Notes: generated by a model from the letters alone, not told the origin. A stretch of DNA of 64,000 nucleotides from Pyrus communis (GCF_963583255.1 NC_084811.1:13782088-13846087); one strand, 5' to 3'. Positions 21,382 through 34,968 are shown, counted from the first letter of the stretch. Program-made: numbers and translations.

Positions 21382-23946
21382 TGATAGGAGCATATTTATG
21401 CGACTTAAATGGCTTGTTCTCGTACATTTACGTTATGTTTCTTTAGTTATTTTAGTACTTTAAGCTATTTTCCTGTGTTTGTAGGTCCAAAGGGCTAAAG
21501 GAGCAAAAAGATGCATTTTGGAGACTTTTGGAGCACTTTTGGGCTAAGGACGGATAGCTTATGCTTGAAGCCAAAGTGTTGGACGAAATTGAAGACCTAA
21601 TTGGAGCCAAAGTGTTGGAACCGTGTTCTCTTTAGTTTTAGGACATTTAAACTTTTCCTAATCCCAATCATGCCATGCATAACACACATCCATTCTAACA
21701 CATTGTCATTGCACATGCATTTCCTTCATTAGTTAACCCACATGCACTTATCACTTATCATCACCACATATCATATCACTTAATCACTTATCACTTATCA
21801 TCACCACTTAACCACTTATCATATCATAACCACATATCATATCACTTATCACTTATCACTTAACATATCATCCACCTACTTCACCTACAACATCCACCTA
21901 CTTCACCTACAACATCCACCTACTTCACCTACAACATCCACTTCACCTACAACATCCACCTACTTCACCTACAACATCCACCTACTTCACCTACAAATGA
22001 CATAGCCATATGTTCCCTCCACTACTCCTATAAATACCCTTGCATTCATTCATTCATGGACATCTCATTTCATACACAACACACCACAAACACATCCCTT
22101 TCTCTCTTAGCCGTGAGTCTCCCTTAGAATCCAAAAACCATCTTTCCATTTCCATCACTCCTCACTCCATTCCACACTTCCATTCCCCCAAACCAACTAT
22201 CCTTAGACCTTATGCTACAATGAAGAGGAAGAGAAGAGGGCCTAAACGTTCATACAATTCAAGTTTGAGTTGTTGGAATGTTTAGGTGTTTCTTTGATTT
22301 CAATGTTTAATTTCAATACTCTTTGTTTTGTACGTATGAGGAATGGAAGAGAAGAGTGCCTAAACGTTCATACAATTCAAGTTTGAGTTGTTGGAATGTT
22401 TAGGTGTTTCTTTGATTCTCTTTGTTTTGTACCATGAGGAACTAAACCCCCCTTTGGCTAGGGGGTGATTCGAAATATATGTTTATGCTTGCATTTTGAT
22501 TTGATTAATTCTAATTGCGTTTCATAAGTTGTGGTTCAATTTGTTTAACCGTTTGATTGATAACTTATTTATGAATGTTTATTAAGAATGCGCGCTTAAT
22601 TTTCATGCATCAATATGACGCTAGAATATAAGTGAGTTTCACCTAATAGTTACGAACTTATATTCACAAGTAGTGGAGGTTGCTTATAAACAATCGCGTT
22701 AAATAAATTCTTGGCATAAGTTTATGCGTAGTCCATAGTAACGAATGCCTCGTCAACACTTAAAGTTTTCATGATGCTTAATGATCTTTGATTGTATCTT
22801 TATTGTGCTTTTCACGTAAAGGACTTTTGGAGAATGTTGTGAATTGCGTTGCGCTAACCCATCCAATTCATTAACTTAAGGAAAACTTGACGGTTAATTT
22901 AAGCGGACCTAATTGACCCGGGCGTTGAGAATTAATGATTTGTTGAAATGCAATTGGAAATCGTTTTATTATGCAAGTATAACATATGTGGAGATGAACC
23001 CCGTAGCTAACTTTCCATCCATTTGTTCTTTCTTTTCTTGTTTCTGTTTTCATGTTTAATTTAACTTGTTATTCAATTATGTTAAACATGTGAAACTAAT
23101 TTCTTTTTAGTTAGAGGCGAATTTGAAGCCATGGACATATGTTGGTTATGATTTGATTTACTCCAGTTATGAATTCATGAACTTTAGATGTGGGTTACTT
23201 TTCTGTTTTGATTAAGAACTTGTTTATGTATGTGGGTTGAGGGTCGACACTTAATTTGCATGCCTAAGACTTGATGCTAGGATATAAGGGAATTTCACCT
23301 AATCGTTATGAACTTATATTCATGAGTAGTAAAAATCGCTAGTCACGATTGTGTTTAGTAAACCCTAGGCTGGATTAACATGCGTATTCCATAGTTATGA
23401 ATGCCTAGTCAATGTTTATGATTTCCGTTGAACTTAATGATCTTTGTTGAATGTCTCTATCATGCGTATTCCATGTGAGAGACTTTGATTAGGAATAATT
23501 TGGTTGTAATGCGTATCCCATTCAATCCAATGAATCTAGGGAAATCTGAAGGTTAATTTAAGCGGACCTAATTAACTTGGAGCATTGTCATTCATCGTTT
23601 GTTGAAGTCATAACTGGGAGTCAAATTATATGCTTATGTTCATGTGTGGATAAGGAACCCTCTAATTAGTTTTTCTTCATGCCATTCCATCAATTTCATA
23701 TTTACATTCTGTCTAGTTTATTTAACTTGTTTCGTTATTTCAATTTTCGTATAAACTTAAATCCCCCTTTACTTTAATGTCAATTTAGTTAGAAATACAT
23801 TTATTTTGTGTTTTTACGTTTTTTGAGTCAAATCCAAGTGATTAACAATCCCTCCTAATCCCCGGTCCAGAACGATCCCTACTTATACATATACTACAAT
23901 TTGACGAAAAGAGGGTTTAATTTGTGTGCGTATAAATCACGCATCA
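21382..23946 (+). repeat. 3' LTR of element D (complete, 2565 bp)
   Basis: Runs TGATAGGAGCATATT to CACGCATCA. It has six 22-bp minisatellite units (21872-21997), CACTTATCA-type repeats before them, a TATA box at 22029-22036, a 118-bp direct repeat, and two diverged modules of about 650 bp (from about 22437 and 23090), each resembling the single module in the LTRs of A and C. It abuts gag sequence of C at 23947 (GGGAT). Confidence 0.93.
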
Positions 23947-25080
23947 GGGATTACAAAATCAAAATAATAGAATAGCGAACCAAGAAAAAGAGATGAGTGA
24001 CATAAAGAAGCAAATAGGGCAGATTTCAGAGTTCCTTGGGCAGTTTAGACAACAAGGCAAACTTCCAAGTTCAACCATTGTGAATCCAAAGGGAAGCTTT
24101 GAAACCGCCAAGGCCATTATGTTGAGAAGTGGTAAGGAGCTTGGAAATCATCCAAAACCATCCAAACAAGGCCTTAATGAGGAGGAAAAACTGCTGCAAG
24201 AAGAAGAACATGGAGCAAAGGCCACGGCAAGGGAAGCCAAAACCTTGCCGCAACCCTCTAATGCACCAAAACCATCCTAAACCACCAAGGTGAGTCCAAA
24301 TTCGAATTTGTCTAGTTCTATTCCACTAAATATGCCCTTTCCTAGCAGGTTTATGCAATTTAAGACAGAGAAGGATGAAAAAGACATCCTAGAGACGTTT
24401 AGGAAGGTGCATGTCAATATCCCGCTCCTTGATGCAATAAAGCAAATTCCGAAGTACGCTAAGTTTTTGAGGAAGATTTGTACAACAAGGAAACGGATTC
24501 GGGAGAAAGAGGTGGTACATGTAAGTGAGAATGTCTCTGCAATGTTGCAAAGAAAGCTGCCACCTAAATACAAAGATCCAGGTAGTTTCACTATCCATTG
24601 TGTAATTGGTAATACAAGGTTCGAACATGCTATGCTAGATTTAGGTGCATCAATTAATGTCATGCCATACTCTGTTTATGCATATATGAATCTAGGAGAG
24701 CTTAAAAATGATGGTGTTATTATTCAATTAGCCGATCAATCTAATGCATACCCGAGAGGAGTTTTCGAAGATGTTTTGGTGCAGGTAGACCACTTGATTT
24801 TTCCTGCAGATTTCTATGTGCTTGACATGGAAGATTCAACCCACTCTCCACCATCGCCACTCTTACTTGGACGACCTTTCATGAAAACAGCCCACACCAA
24901 GATTGACGTGGCCAAGGGAGCCTAAACTATGGAGTTTGGTGGTGATATGATTAACTTTAAAGTTTCTGAATCCATTGAGAATCCTAATGATGTTCATTCT
25001 TGTTTTGCCATTGGTATAATTAAAAATATAGGGTAGGAACGTTCAACACCAATCAAGAAGGATGCGTCTAGAACCACCAT
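23947..25080 (+). pseudogene. gag C-terminus and protease of element C
   Basis: Continues the gag of C to the right of element D: QNQNNRIANQEKEMS, KKQIGQISEFLGQF, then a TAA near 24280. From 24290 the linker and protease are open for 211 codons with active-site DLGAS and LLLGRPF, ending in a TAA at 24923-24925. Residual homology runs on through KDASRTTI to 25080, where element E is inserted. The ACCAT just before E is duplicated on its far side. Confidence 0.85.
25076..25080. repeat. Target-site duplication of element E, left copy (ACCAT)
   Basis: ACCAT directly before the E LTR; the matching ACCAT is at 37264-37268. Five bases is the normal length for Ty3/gypsy integrases. Confidence 0.95.
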
Positions 25081-27363
25081 TGATGTGAACTAAATAAGCA
25101 CACAAATTAAAACCCTCTTGTGACAATTGTAGTATAAGTATAAGTAGGGATCGTTCTGAACCGGGGATTAGGAGAGATTGCAAAATCACTTGGTAACTGA
25201 CTCAAAAACGTAAAACAAAGATTAAAACACTAAACTAGACTCAAAGAATGCAAAACTAAACAATAAAAACACTAAAACAAATGAAAAGACTCAAAACAGC
25301 ACCAAAACACTTAAAACTGCCTTAAAAACACTTTCGGGGCAGTTTTGAGCACTTTGGTGAATTTGGACGAATTTGGGTAAAGACTTGAATCAAAACACTT
25401 AAAAACACAAACTAAGACACTTTCTAACTAAATTGGACACTAAAATAAAGGGGGATTGAGGTTTTGACGAAATTAAACTAAATGCACAGATTGTAATTTA
25501 AAGGCAGAATGTAAATATGAATGTGATGAAAATATGGATGAATGCTAGCTAGAAGGTTCTTCTCCACACATGTCACACTTGCATATGATTTGATTTTCAA
25601 TTGGTCTTTCGATGAATTATGAAACTCGACACTCCAAGTTAATTAGGTCCGCTTAAATTAACCTTCAGATTTCCCTAGAATCATCGAATTGGATGAATAT
25701 GCATCCCAACCAAATTATTCCTAACAAGTTCTCTATATGAACAGCATGATAAAGATACGAGTTAGAATCATTACGTTCTTTGGAAATCATAAGCATCGAC
25801 AAGGCATTTGTAACTATGAAAAGTATGATACTCTTGCCAGGAATTCATTTAACGCGATTGTTTATAAGCAACCTCCACTACTTGTAAATATAAGTTCATA
25901 ACTATTAGGTGAAATTCACTTATATTCTAGCGTCATATTCATGCATGAAAATTAAGCGTGCACTCTCAACAAACATACACAACTAAGTTATCGATCAAGC
26001 AGTTAAACAAATTGAATCCACAATACATGAAATTCCAACCAAAAGTAATCAAATCATATTGCAAGCATAAACATGGTTTCGAATCACCCCCTAGCTAAAT
26101 AGGGGTTTAGCCTCTCATGCTCGCAAAAAGAGAAATACAATTGAATTTAAACATAAAGAACGAAGGATTGATTACACCTAGAACGCCCAACGAATCCACT
26201 TGAATTTCTGCGTGTCGAAGCTCCTCTTTCCTCTTCTCCTTGCTGCGGCAGAGAAGTTTTATGGTGTTTTTGGATGGTTTTCTGGGTTGGAGATGGATTT
26301 AAGAAGGTTTGGTGGTGCGGCAAGGGTTGTGGAAGGTGTGGAATGGTGTGGAATGGTGGCTGCAATGGTGGGAAGGCTGCGGACAGGTTGGAAAGTGGCT
26401 AGAATGGGTGATTTTTGGGTGATGGTGGCTGCGGCACAAGGGAAAGAATGGGAGAGTTATTGCGGCTTAGGGAGGAAAAGGAAGAGAATGATGGTGGCTA
26501 CGGTTTTGGGAGGAATATGTGTGAATGGGGCTGAATGAATTATGTGTATGACGGGTAGGGCTAGAATTAGGGTGAAAATTTGAATGGTTTGATGAATTGA
26601 ATGAATGGCAGCGGCTAGGGTGAAATCAAGGGTCAAAACCTGAAAAGAATAAATGAGAGAAGAGAGACTAGGGTTAGAAAATAGGTGCGGCTTGGATAGA
26701 TTTGTGGCTGAATAGAATGAATGGATGGCTATGGATTAAAGGGGGAGTATGGAAGTGTGCGGCTGCATGAATTAGGTTCTTGGGTTATGGGAGTGACGGC
26801 TTAGGAGGAAGAATTAGGGTGAATGGCTAAATGAATATGGGAGTGACGGCTAGGGTAACAATTAAAGGGAATGGTTGAGATTAGAACTAGAAGGCTTAGG
26901 GTTTAATTACATAACATTAGACAAAAATGGCCCCCCTTGCACGGCAAGGGAAGGGGAGAAGGGAAAAGGCATGGCAAGGACTGGAATTTGGGCTAGGCCC
27001 TTTGTTTTGTGTCCTAAAGTGCATACGAGGCCTAATAAGTGGCTAGAAAATATGGACATTTAGATTAGGAAAGGTTACCAAAACGGGAAACCTAGGGTTA
27101 ACTTTCCTACTTCAAGTAGGAAACCTTGTTTGAGTGGGATTCCTAAGAATTCATCGTTGGAGTAGGAATTCGTCGTTTCTTCAAGTCTTCAACTCATTCA
27201 TTCCTCTTTCGCTCCAAAAGACTCCAATTTGCATCTTCTTGCGCACTTTGGCCTTATAATCTGAAAATACACAAAAGTGGCCTTAAACACTAAAATAACT
27301 AAATAAACACAACATAAATGCACGAGAACTAGCTAATTAAGTCGCATGAATATGCTCCTATCA
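25081..27363 (-). repeat. 3' LTR of element E
   Basis: On the plus strand it reads from TGATGTGAACTAAAT to TATGCTCCTATCA. It is followed by the polypurine complement CCCCCACACTT (27368-27378). It shares the LTR body of this family but is rich in GGCTGCGG/GGTGGCTGCGG-like sequence in its middle, unlike the LTRs of A and C. A short ORF starting near 26200 is non-coding by comparison with the other LTR copy, where it is shortened. Confidence 0.93.
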
Positions 27364-29255
27364 AATTCCCCCACACTTAACTTTTGCTAGTCCTCGAGCA
27401 AAACAAAACAACTAAACTAAACAAGACGAAACAAAACAAACAAAACATAACCTAAACCTTCCAACGTTTGCCTCAGGGATTTCCAATGAAACATGACATG
27501 TCAAAGATCATTACTCACATAGCTTTTAGTCTTCCCTCCCCTCAAGCATATACTTAATCATAGTCACCATTCACTAGTTCGCATTTAATCAATGAAAACA
27601 CATTTTGAATGTAGTAAGATGCCTTAGAGAACTCCCTCAATTCCTCACTAGTTATGCACTCAATTTTCACTCAGATTTTCTGACTACACACCCTACACTA
27701 GTTATATGTGAGAAGATTGATGTAAACATGAAAGACTAATACTCACATACGTTATAACAAAGAAAGCAATTTCTGGAGTAATTAAACGTGTTTAGATATG
27801 ATCTCATGAATGGAATGCTACTACTTAGATGCGAGAACCAGTGACACCATATGCTCATACCAAATTCAAACTCCACAATTGAGATGCACAACACTCAAGA
27901 TAGAAGTCAAGGGTTGTAACGGGGCTTGGGGTGTTGGCTAACAAGGAAAGATAGGGATAAACAAAAGTTCTTTAAGCAATAGCAAGCAAAGTAATGAATT
28001 TGAGACTTAGAATTCCCTTAGGATGCAGAAATCAACTTTTAGACAAATAGGGGAGATTCAAACAACTCTTAGGGCCTAATTCATTGTTTTGGGCCCTTAC
28101 TTCAACAACCAATACTTTTCAACTATTTTCAACCTTTTTTTTTTCTTTTTTTTTTTTTTCTAGCCGTGCCTATGGCACATCAACTCACATAAATACTCTT
28201 TCCCCCACACTTATTTTCTGCAACACATTGATCAAAGGGAATTCATTCATGCTTACTATGCTTCAAGAACAAGGGTAAGGATGGTCCTAATCTAGGCTAG
28301 GTGAGGATGATGTGGGTTAACAAAGAACATGGGCTAACATGGCTCGATGGGGTTAAACTTAAACACAAAATGAGTGAAGGGCACATGGCTGTTTGGCTTT
28401 GATGGTGGTCACTACACAACTTCATCTTGAATATGTGGTATGCAAATCAATGACATGCTTTGAATGAAATGGGCATGAGTTCTAGCATTTGGAACTAAGT
28501 GATGAAACGCCTTCTAAGTAGTAACCAAGCAATGAATAATGAGATCATGCAACGACTTAAGAAAACAATGATGCACAGATTATTACTCTCCAAATAAACG
28601 TTTAGGCTCAAGTCTCACAAGGATGTAGCGTTTGTTAAGTTCCTTCCTTCAAGCATGTTACAAAAACTAATTTTTTTTCTTTTTGTGATTATATGTGAAT
28701 TCGTAAACTATAACTACAAACAAGCATAAACCAAAGAGTATATCAAACATCCATCCATGATTGTAACTATCTTTAACCATCATGCAATTAAAAACCAAAT
28801 CCTCATCATTGTGTTGGAAGGTGACCTACGACACAAACAAACACACAAAACAACTCTTTTTGGGTTTTTCAAAACAATTTTTCAAATTTTTATGGTATTT
28901 TCGGATTTTTAAGTCAACACACTCTAAAACACTCTAAAATAGCTTAAAAACACTTAAAAACAGTGGGAAACAAGTTTAGATATGTTAGGTGGTAATACCC
29001 TACGAATTTCATGCAAAAATATCTCAAAACAGAATGTTACCCCCCCCCCCCCACACTTAAACTAAACATTGTCCTCAATGTTTTAGACACAATTGAACAC
29101 ATTACACATAACATAAAGTAAGCAACAAAGGAAAGGGTTTAGGGACGCAAATCTGAGTGTGGAGCGATTCCCAAGTTCTTCCTTTGTTGATTGCATGGGT
29201 TGCCTCCCAAGTAGCGCTTTGTTTTACGTCTTTCAGCCGGACGATGCCACATTGA
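27364..29255 (-). other. 3' non-coding region of element E
   Basis: About 1.9 kb with no gene or env-like ORF. The complement of AAGTGTGGGGG occurs at 27368-27378, 28202-28212 and about 29040-29058 (expanded to 13 C). A T-rich stretch lies at about 28135-28160. The conserved GTTGCCTCCCAAGTAGCGCTT segment lies near 29198, next to the pol end. Confidence 0.8.
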
Positions 29256-31372
29256 TCAACCTTCATGGGAACCCACGGCATAGTGGGTGGTCTCCTCCAC
29301 ATCATGTTCTACAAAGCTCTCGTAGTAAGGCTTCAATCGATGCCCATTCACCTTGAACTCTTGACCTGTTTTGAAACTACGAACTTGGATTGCACCATGA
29401 GGAAAAACATTAGTAATAACAAAGGGACCAATCCAATGTGAACGTAACTTACCCGGAAATAGACGAAGACGAGAATTAAACAACAGCACTTTTTGTCCAA
29501 CAGAGAAGGACTTGGTGCGAATCATCTTGTCATGAAAGGCCTTTGTCTTTTCCTTGTAGAGTCGAGCATTCTCGTAAGCTTCATTCCGTATTTCCTCAAG
29601 TTCATTCAATTGAAGCTTACGATGAATTCCCGCCTCATCTACATCCATGTTGAACTTCCTCACGGCCCAATGAGCCTTGTGCTCCAACTCCACAGGTAAG
29701 TGACATGGTTTGCCATACACAAGCCGAAAGGGAGACATTCCTATGGGTGTTTTGTAGGCGGTCCTATAAGCCCACAATGCATCCTCTAACCTCACGCTCC
29801 AATCCTTTCTTGTTGGCCCAACCGTCTTCTCAAGAATCTGTTTTACCTCCCGATTCGACACCTCGGCGTGCCCGCTTGTTTGAGGATGATAGGGTGTCGA
29901 AACCCTATGTGTAACGTTGTACTTCTTGAGCAGTGCCTCGATTGTGCGATTACAAAAATGTGAACCTCCATCACTTATAAGAACTCGAGGCATTCCGAAC
30001 CTAGCAAAAATGTTAGACTTCACAAAATCTGCAACCACTTTGGAATCGTTAGTACGGGTGGCTTTTGCTTCCACCCATTTGGAAACATAATCCACCGCTA
30101 ACAAGATATAGAGAAAACCATGTGATGAAAGAAAAGGACCCATAAAATCAATTCCCCACACATCAAATATTTCAACAGAAAGTATAGGGTTTTGTGGCAT
30201 TTGATCCTTAACACTTATATTACCCATTCGTTGACAACGATCACATGTAAGGCAAAATGTCCTAGCATCCCTAAAAATGGTTTGCCAATAAAACCCACAT
30301 TCTAAGACTTTAAGAGCCGTGCGTTGGGTGCCAAAATGTCCCCCACACGCATATGAATGACAAAATGTTAAAATAGATTGAAACTCAGATTCATTCACAC
30401 AACGTCGTGCAATCTGATCGGGACAAAATTTCCAGAGGTAAGGGTCATCCCAAACATAAAACCTAGCATCCTTTTTAAGCTTATCACATTGATTCCTATT
30501 AAGTGTGCTAGGGATATGTTTAGACACTAAAAAGTTCACCAAATCTGCATACCAAGGCTCATGTACCTGGATAGACATTAATTGTTCATCGGGGAAGGTT
30601 TCAGAAATTGGCAATGCTTCCTCATGCACCATTCGACTTAGATGGTCAGCCACCACGTTCTCCACACCCTTCTTATCCCGAATCTCAATGTCAAACTCTT
30701 ATAAAAGCAACAGCCATCGAATTAGTCTAGGCTTGGCCTCCTTTTTCGTGAGCAAATACTTGAGAGCTGCATGATCAGTAAAAATAATAACTTTAGTACC
30801 AAGTAAGTATGACCGAAACTTATCTAATGCGAATACTACAACAAGTAATTCTTTTTCAGTGGTTGAGTAATTTAATTGAGCATCATTTAGTGTTCTAGAT
30901 GCATAATAAATAACATGAGGTTGTTTGTTCTTTCACTGCCCCAAAATAGCACCAATCGCATAGTCCGAAGCATCGCACATCAACTCGAATGGAAGGCTCC
31001 AATCTGGAGGTGTGATAATGGGAGCCGAAGTGAGAGCCTCCTTGAGGTGCTTGAATGCCGTGGAGCATGCATCATCAAACTCGAAAGCCACCTCTTTTTG
31101 AAGCAATCGACATAGTGGCTGCGCAATCTTGGAGAAATCCTTTATGAACCGCCTATAAAAACCTGCATGACCAAGAAACGAACGAACCTCTCTAACCGAA
31201 GTTGGAGAGGGTAAGTGACGAACAAGGTCTACCTTAGATTTATCTACTTCAATGCCTTTTTCAGAAATAACATGTCCTAAAACAATACCTTGCTTAACCA
31301 TGAAGTGACATTTCTCCTAATTTAACACAAGGTTTGTTTCAACACAACGGTTCAAAATCAAACTCAAATTAT
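29256..31372 (-). pseudogene. pol: pol of element E: RT end, RNase H, integrase, with three nonsense codons
   Basis: From 31372 leftwards: RT thumb region, RNase H (CDASDYAIG), then an open stretch of about 480 codons with the RNase H end (ADHLSR), integrase HHCC ([18 protein letters not shown]), D,D35E core ([23 protein letters not shown]) and C-terminus ending near [11 protein letters not shown]. Stops: TAG at 31317-31319 (Trp codon), TGA at 30933-30935 (Arg codon) and TAA at 30699-30701 (Gln codon). All are single transitions from the sequence in F. The integrase itself is unbroken. The final stop is at 29256-29258. Confidence 0.87.
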
Positions 31373-33226
31373 TCAAACAACCATCAAATGAATACCAAAA
31401 ACACTGAAATCATCCATAAAAACCTCAATAATTTTCTCAACATAATCTGAAAATATGCTCATCATGCATCTTTGAAATGTGGCAGGTGCATTACATAAAC
31501 CAAATGGCATACGACGATAAGCAAATGTACCAAAGGGGCATGTAAAAGTAGTCTTTTCTTGATCATCCGGAGCAATAACAATTTGATTATAACCAGAATA
31601 TCCATCAAGAAAACAATAAAATGAATGACCCGCTAACCTTTCCAACATTTGATCTAGGAACGGCAATGGGAAGTGGTCCTTCCTTGTGGTGGCGTTTATC
31701 TTCCTATAATCAGTGCATACGCGCCAACCGGTTTGGATTCGAGTGGGCACCAGCTCATTCTCTGCATTCTCCACAACCGTCACTCCAGATTTCTTCGGCA
31801 CACATTGGATAGGTGAAACCCACTTACTATCCGAGATTGGATAGATGACTCCACAATCTAAAAGCTTGATTATCTCCTTTTTCAAAACTTCCATCATCGG
31901 AGGGTTAAGATGGCGTTGAGCCTCTCTAGTTGGTTTGGCCCTCTCCTCAAGAAATATGTGATGCATACATGTGGCGGGACTAATACCTTTTATATCGGCC
32001 AAGGTCCACCCTAGGGCAGATTTGAACTCCTTCAAAACACGCACTAGTTTCCCTTCTTCTTGTGCCGTGAGTGATGAAGAAATAATGGCCGGTAATGTCT
32101 CCTCTTCCCCCAAGAAAATGTACTTCAAATGGCCCGGTAGTGGTTTGAGATCAAGGGTAAGTGCCTGAACTATGGATGGAAGCAACTTATTAGTCGAAAT
32201 GGGAATTGACTCAAAGTTAGAAAACTTACCCTCATGCTTAGGCAATGACTCAAGGGCAGCAACCAACTCCAAGCATTCCTCACTAAAAGGCACGGCAAAC
32301 AATGGAGTGTGTGTGCCGTGGCCTAACAAAGGTTCTCCTCCTTTGGTTTTGACTTCTATGCTTCGTGTAATGACATTTTCTAGTGCATCGGCGTTCAAAT
32401 CTTCAAAATATCCCTGCGCCAAAGAGTCAATTACATCAATGGAAAAACATGAATGATCCTCACTAGGATACTTAATGGAATCAGAAAGACTAAAATTAAC
32501 AACTTCCCCATGAAATTCCATGGACAACGTTCCATTAAACACATCAATCTTTGTCCGAGCCGTCTTCATGAATGGCCGGCCAAGTAGGATTGGCAACGTA
32601 GGGGCATGGTCAGATTCATCCATTTCTAGCACATAGAAGTCCGCCGGAAAAATTAAATGATTAACCTGCACAAGCACATCTTCCAAAACTCCCTTTGGAT
32701 AGGCATTAGATCTATCGGCCAATTGTATGATTACACCATCATTTTTTAATACTCCTAGGTTCATAGATGCATAAATTGAATATGGCATAACATTTATAGA
32801 AGCACCTAGGTCTACCATGGCAGATTCAAATTTAGTGTTTCCAATGACACAAGGAATGGTAAACCTACCCGGATCTTTGCATTTGGGGGGTAGTTTGCGT
32901 TGCAAGATGGCGGAGACATTTTCACCTACCTTTACTACTTCTTTGGTCGCCATCCTCTTCCTTGTGGTGCAAAGCTCCTTGAGAAACTTGGCGTACCTCG
33001 GGACTTGCTTGATTGCGTCCAAAAGGGGTATGTTTACTTGAACTTTCCGGAATGTCTCAAGGATGTCCTTCTCGGCTTCTTCTTTCTTCGTTTGCATGAA
33101 CCTACTAGGAAAAGGCACATTCGAAGGAACAACATTAGTAGGAACTGAATTTGACACATTTTTACCTTTATTGGCCGAATTGGACACTTTTGGGTCAACA
33201 CAAGCTTGCGGCAAAGGTGTTTCCAC
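31373..33226 (-). pseudogene. gag-protease linker, protease and RT of element E
   Basis: An open 617-codon stretch: NVPFPSRFMQTKKEEAEKD linker, protease with DLGAS and LPILLGRPF, protease-RT linker, RT with [22 protein letters not shown] and the catalytic FMDD. It ends at a one-base frameshift right after FSVFG (about 31390), where the homologous frame should continue. It starts after a frameshift near 33230-33260, so it is a fragment of a longer polyprotein. Confidence 0.87.
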
Positions 33227-34840
33227 CTTTGCCGTGGGTTGTCTTGATTCCTCCTCTTCAATTCTTCGTTTTCATCCTCTTCGGGGCTTGATGGTGATGG
33301 TGTAGGACCTGCCCCGACTTCTTTTCCACTTCTCAAAAGTATGGCCTTTGCACTTTCGAAGCCTCCCTTGGGGTTTGGGATGGTAGAGCTAAGAAGTTGG
33401 CCTTGCTCACGAAACTTCCCTACAAAATCTGCAATCTGCCCAATTTGTTTCTCCAATTGCTCCACCCTCTTATCTTGGTTTTGCATGGCTTTGGCTTGAT
33501 TTTCCTGCCCCTGAGACAAATTTGTTAGTAACTTAAGGAGTGTATCATTGTCTAAAGTGTTACCTGAACTTGTTTGGGCAGATTGTGGAGGTGCTTGTGC
33601 GGGTGCATATGGCTTGTTGTAGAAGCCCGGGGGTTGTTGCCTAAAGCCTCCTTGTTGTGGTGGTTGTTAGGGCTCCCTCCATTTGAAGTTCGGGTGGTCT
33701 TTCCAACCTGGATTATAAGTGTTAGAATACGGATCGTTCCTTGGTTGGTTTTGGCCCTGAAATCCAATTGCGTTGGCGCTTTCCCATCCACCATTTTCTA
33801 TGAGTTGTGGGCACTTCTCAGAAGCATGTCCTTGGATAGAACATACTCCGCATACAATCGGTCCTTGCACCCTCATTCCTTCGGCCATCTGAGACACAAT
33901 GGAAGTAAGATTAGCTAATTGTGAATGAATGTCGGGTGTGGAACTTACCTCATGTACTTGCTGCCGTGGGGGTCCTCTTTGGCCTACTCCTTCGTATTGT
34001 TGCATTCAATGCTCGGTTAGCAATCAAGACCTTGGCATCCCTAGGTGTCTTGTCCACCAATGCTCCACCCACCGAGGCGTCGAGCATTTGACGTTCGATT
34101 GGTAGGAGCCCCTCGTAGAAGTACTGAAGAAGTAACTCCTCCTTCATCTGATGTTGTGGACATGAAGCAACAAGAGATTTAAAACGTTCATAATACGTAG
34201 GAAATGACTCACCTTCTTCTTGTTGGATCTCACTTATCCTTTTACGCAAAAGGATGATGCGAGAAGTTGGGAAAAACTTCTCCAGAAAAGCCCTCTTCAT
34301 GCTCTCCCAGGATGTGACGGTTCCGGGAGCTAAGTCATACAACCAATCCTTGGCTTTGTCCATCAAAGAGAATGGAAAAGCCTTCAATATGCTTCCATCG
34401 ACGTTGATGGGAGTCATGCTTGAACATACCACCTCGAATTCCTTCAGGTGCTTGTTCGGATCCTCCATGGACAACCCATGGTACTTCAGAATATGGTGAA
34501 GCAAGCTTGACTTCAACTCAAACTCATCGGTCTTCCCTTCGGCAGGTGGGGGATATTGGATACACAAGGGTGCTGCATTATCCAATCCCGATGCCGAAAG
34601 CTCCTTAAGTGTCCGGGTGTTTACGGCCATGACTTGTGGTTCTTCAAATACCCTTGCCGTGGGCTCCTCAAATACACCTGCCGTGACCTCTTCTTCTTCT
34701 TCTAAGACTTGATCTTCAAGGTCAGGTTCCGAGCTTGGTGGATTTGATTCGTGTTTCTTCTTCTTTCGTCTCAAAGTCCTCTCGAAATCGCTGTCAAAGT
34801 CCAAGATATCCTCACGAATCGATTGAGAACTCCGAGTCAT
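33227..34840 (-). pseudogene. gag: gag of element E, frameshifted
   Basis: The ATG at 34840 opens 296 codons with the gag core (KAKDWLYDLAP, EKFFPTSRI, FPTYYERFK). Two residues are missing before KAFPFSL relative to other copies. A frameshift near 34005 shifts the frame before the CCHC knuckle (CGVCSIQGHASEKC, open in 34005-33667). A TAA from a Gln codon lies at 33667-33669. The gag end (QDKRVEQLEKQIGQIADF) is open from 33519 and runs out of frame near 33250. The acidic N-terminal insert with repeated EEPTARVFEEPQ-like units is specific to this copy. Confidence 0.86.
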
Positions 34841-34944
34841 GCACTAGTACCTAAAACAAGAAAAAGAACACAAGGTCAGAATCTTTAACAAAATAACTAA
34901 ATAAACAGAAAGTAAACAATCCAAGGGATTAGCAAAGTTGCTAA

Positions 34945-34962
34945 TCCCCGGCAACGGCGCCA
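34945..34962 (-). promoter_or_regulatory. Primer binding site of element E
   Basis: Plus strand TCCCCGGCAACGGCGCCA, the complement of the tRNA-Asp site, next to the inner edge of the 5' LTR. Intact. Confidence 0.93.
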
Positions 34963-34968
34963 AAAATT

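Larger units (their letters stand above)
13334..23946 (+). mobile_element. Athila-derived non-autonomous element D carrying an antisense gene module
   Basis: 5' LTR 13334-16713 (outer ~475 bp missing, inner part amplified), primer site 16719-16736, short sense ORF 16844-17554, A50 tract, captured module 17.6-19.5 kb with an antisense ORF, 3' non-coding region, polypurine tract 21367-21377, 3' LTR 21382-23946. It lies in gag of C: the residual gag frame to the left (QLLTFIS) continues on the right (GLQNQNN, then KKQIGQISEF). The 3' flank is GGGAT; the left duplication was lost with the outer 5' LTR. Shared LTR parts are nearly identical, so insertion was recent. Confidence 0.88.

Noticed and set aside
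26200..26538. 112-codon plus-strand ORF in the LTR of E
   Set aside because: The equivalent ORF in the other LTR (36088-36306) is interrupted; composition follows the GGTGGCTGCGG-rich LTR sequence.
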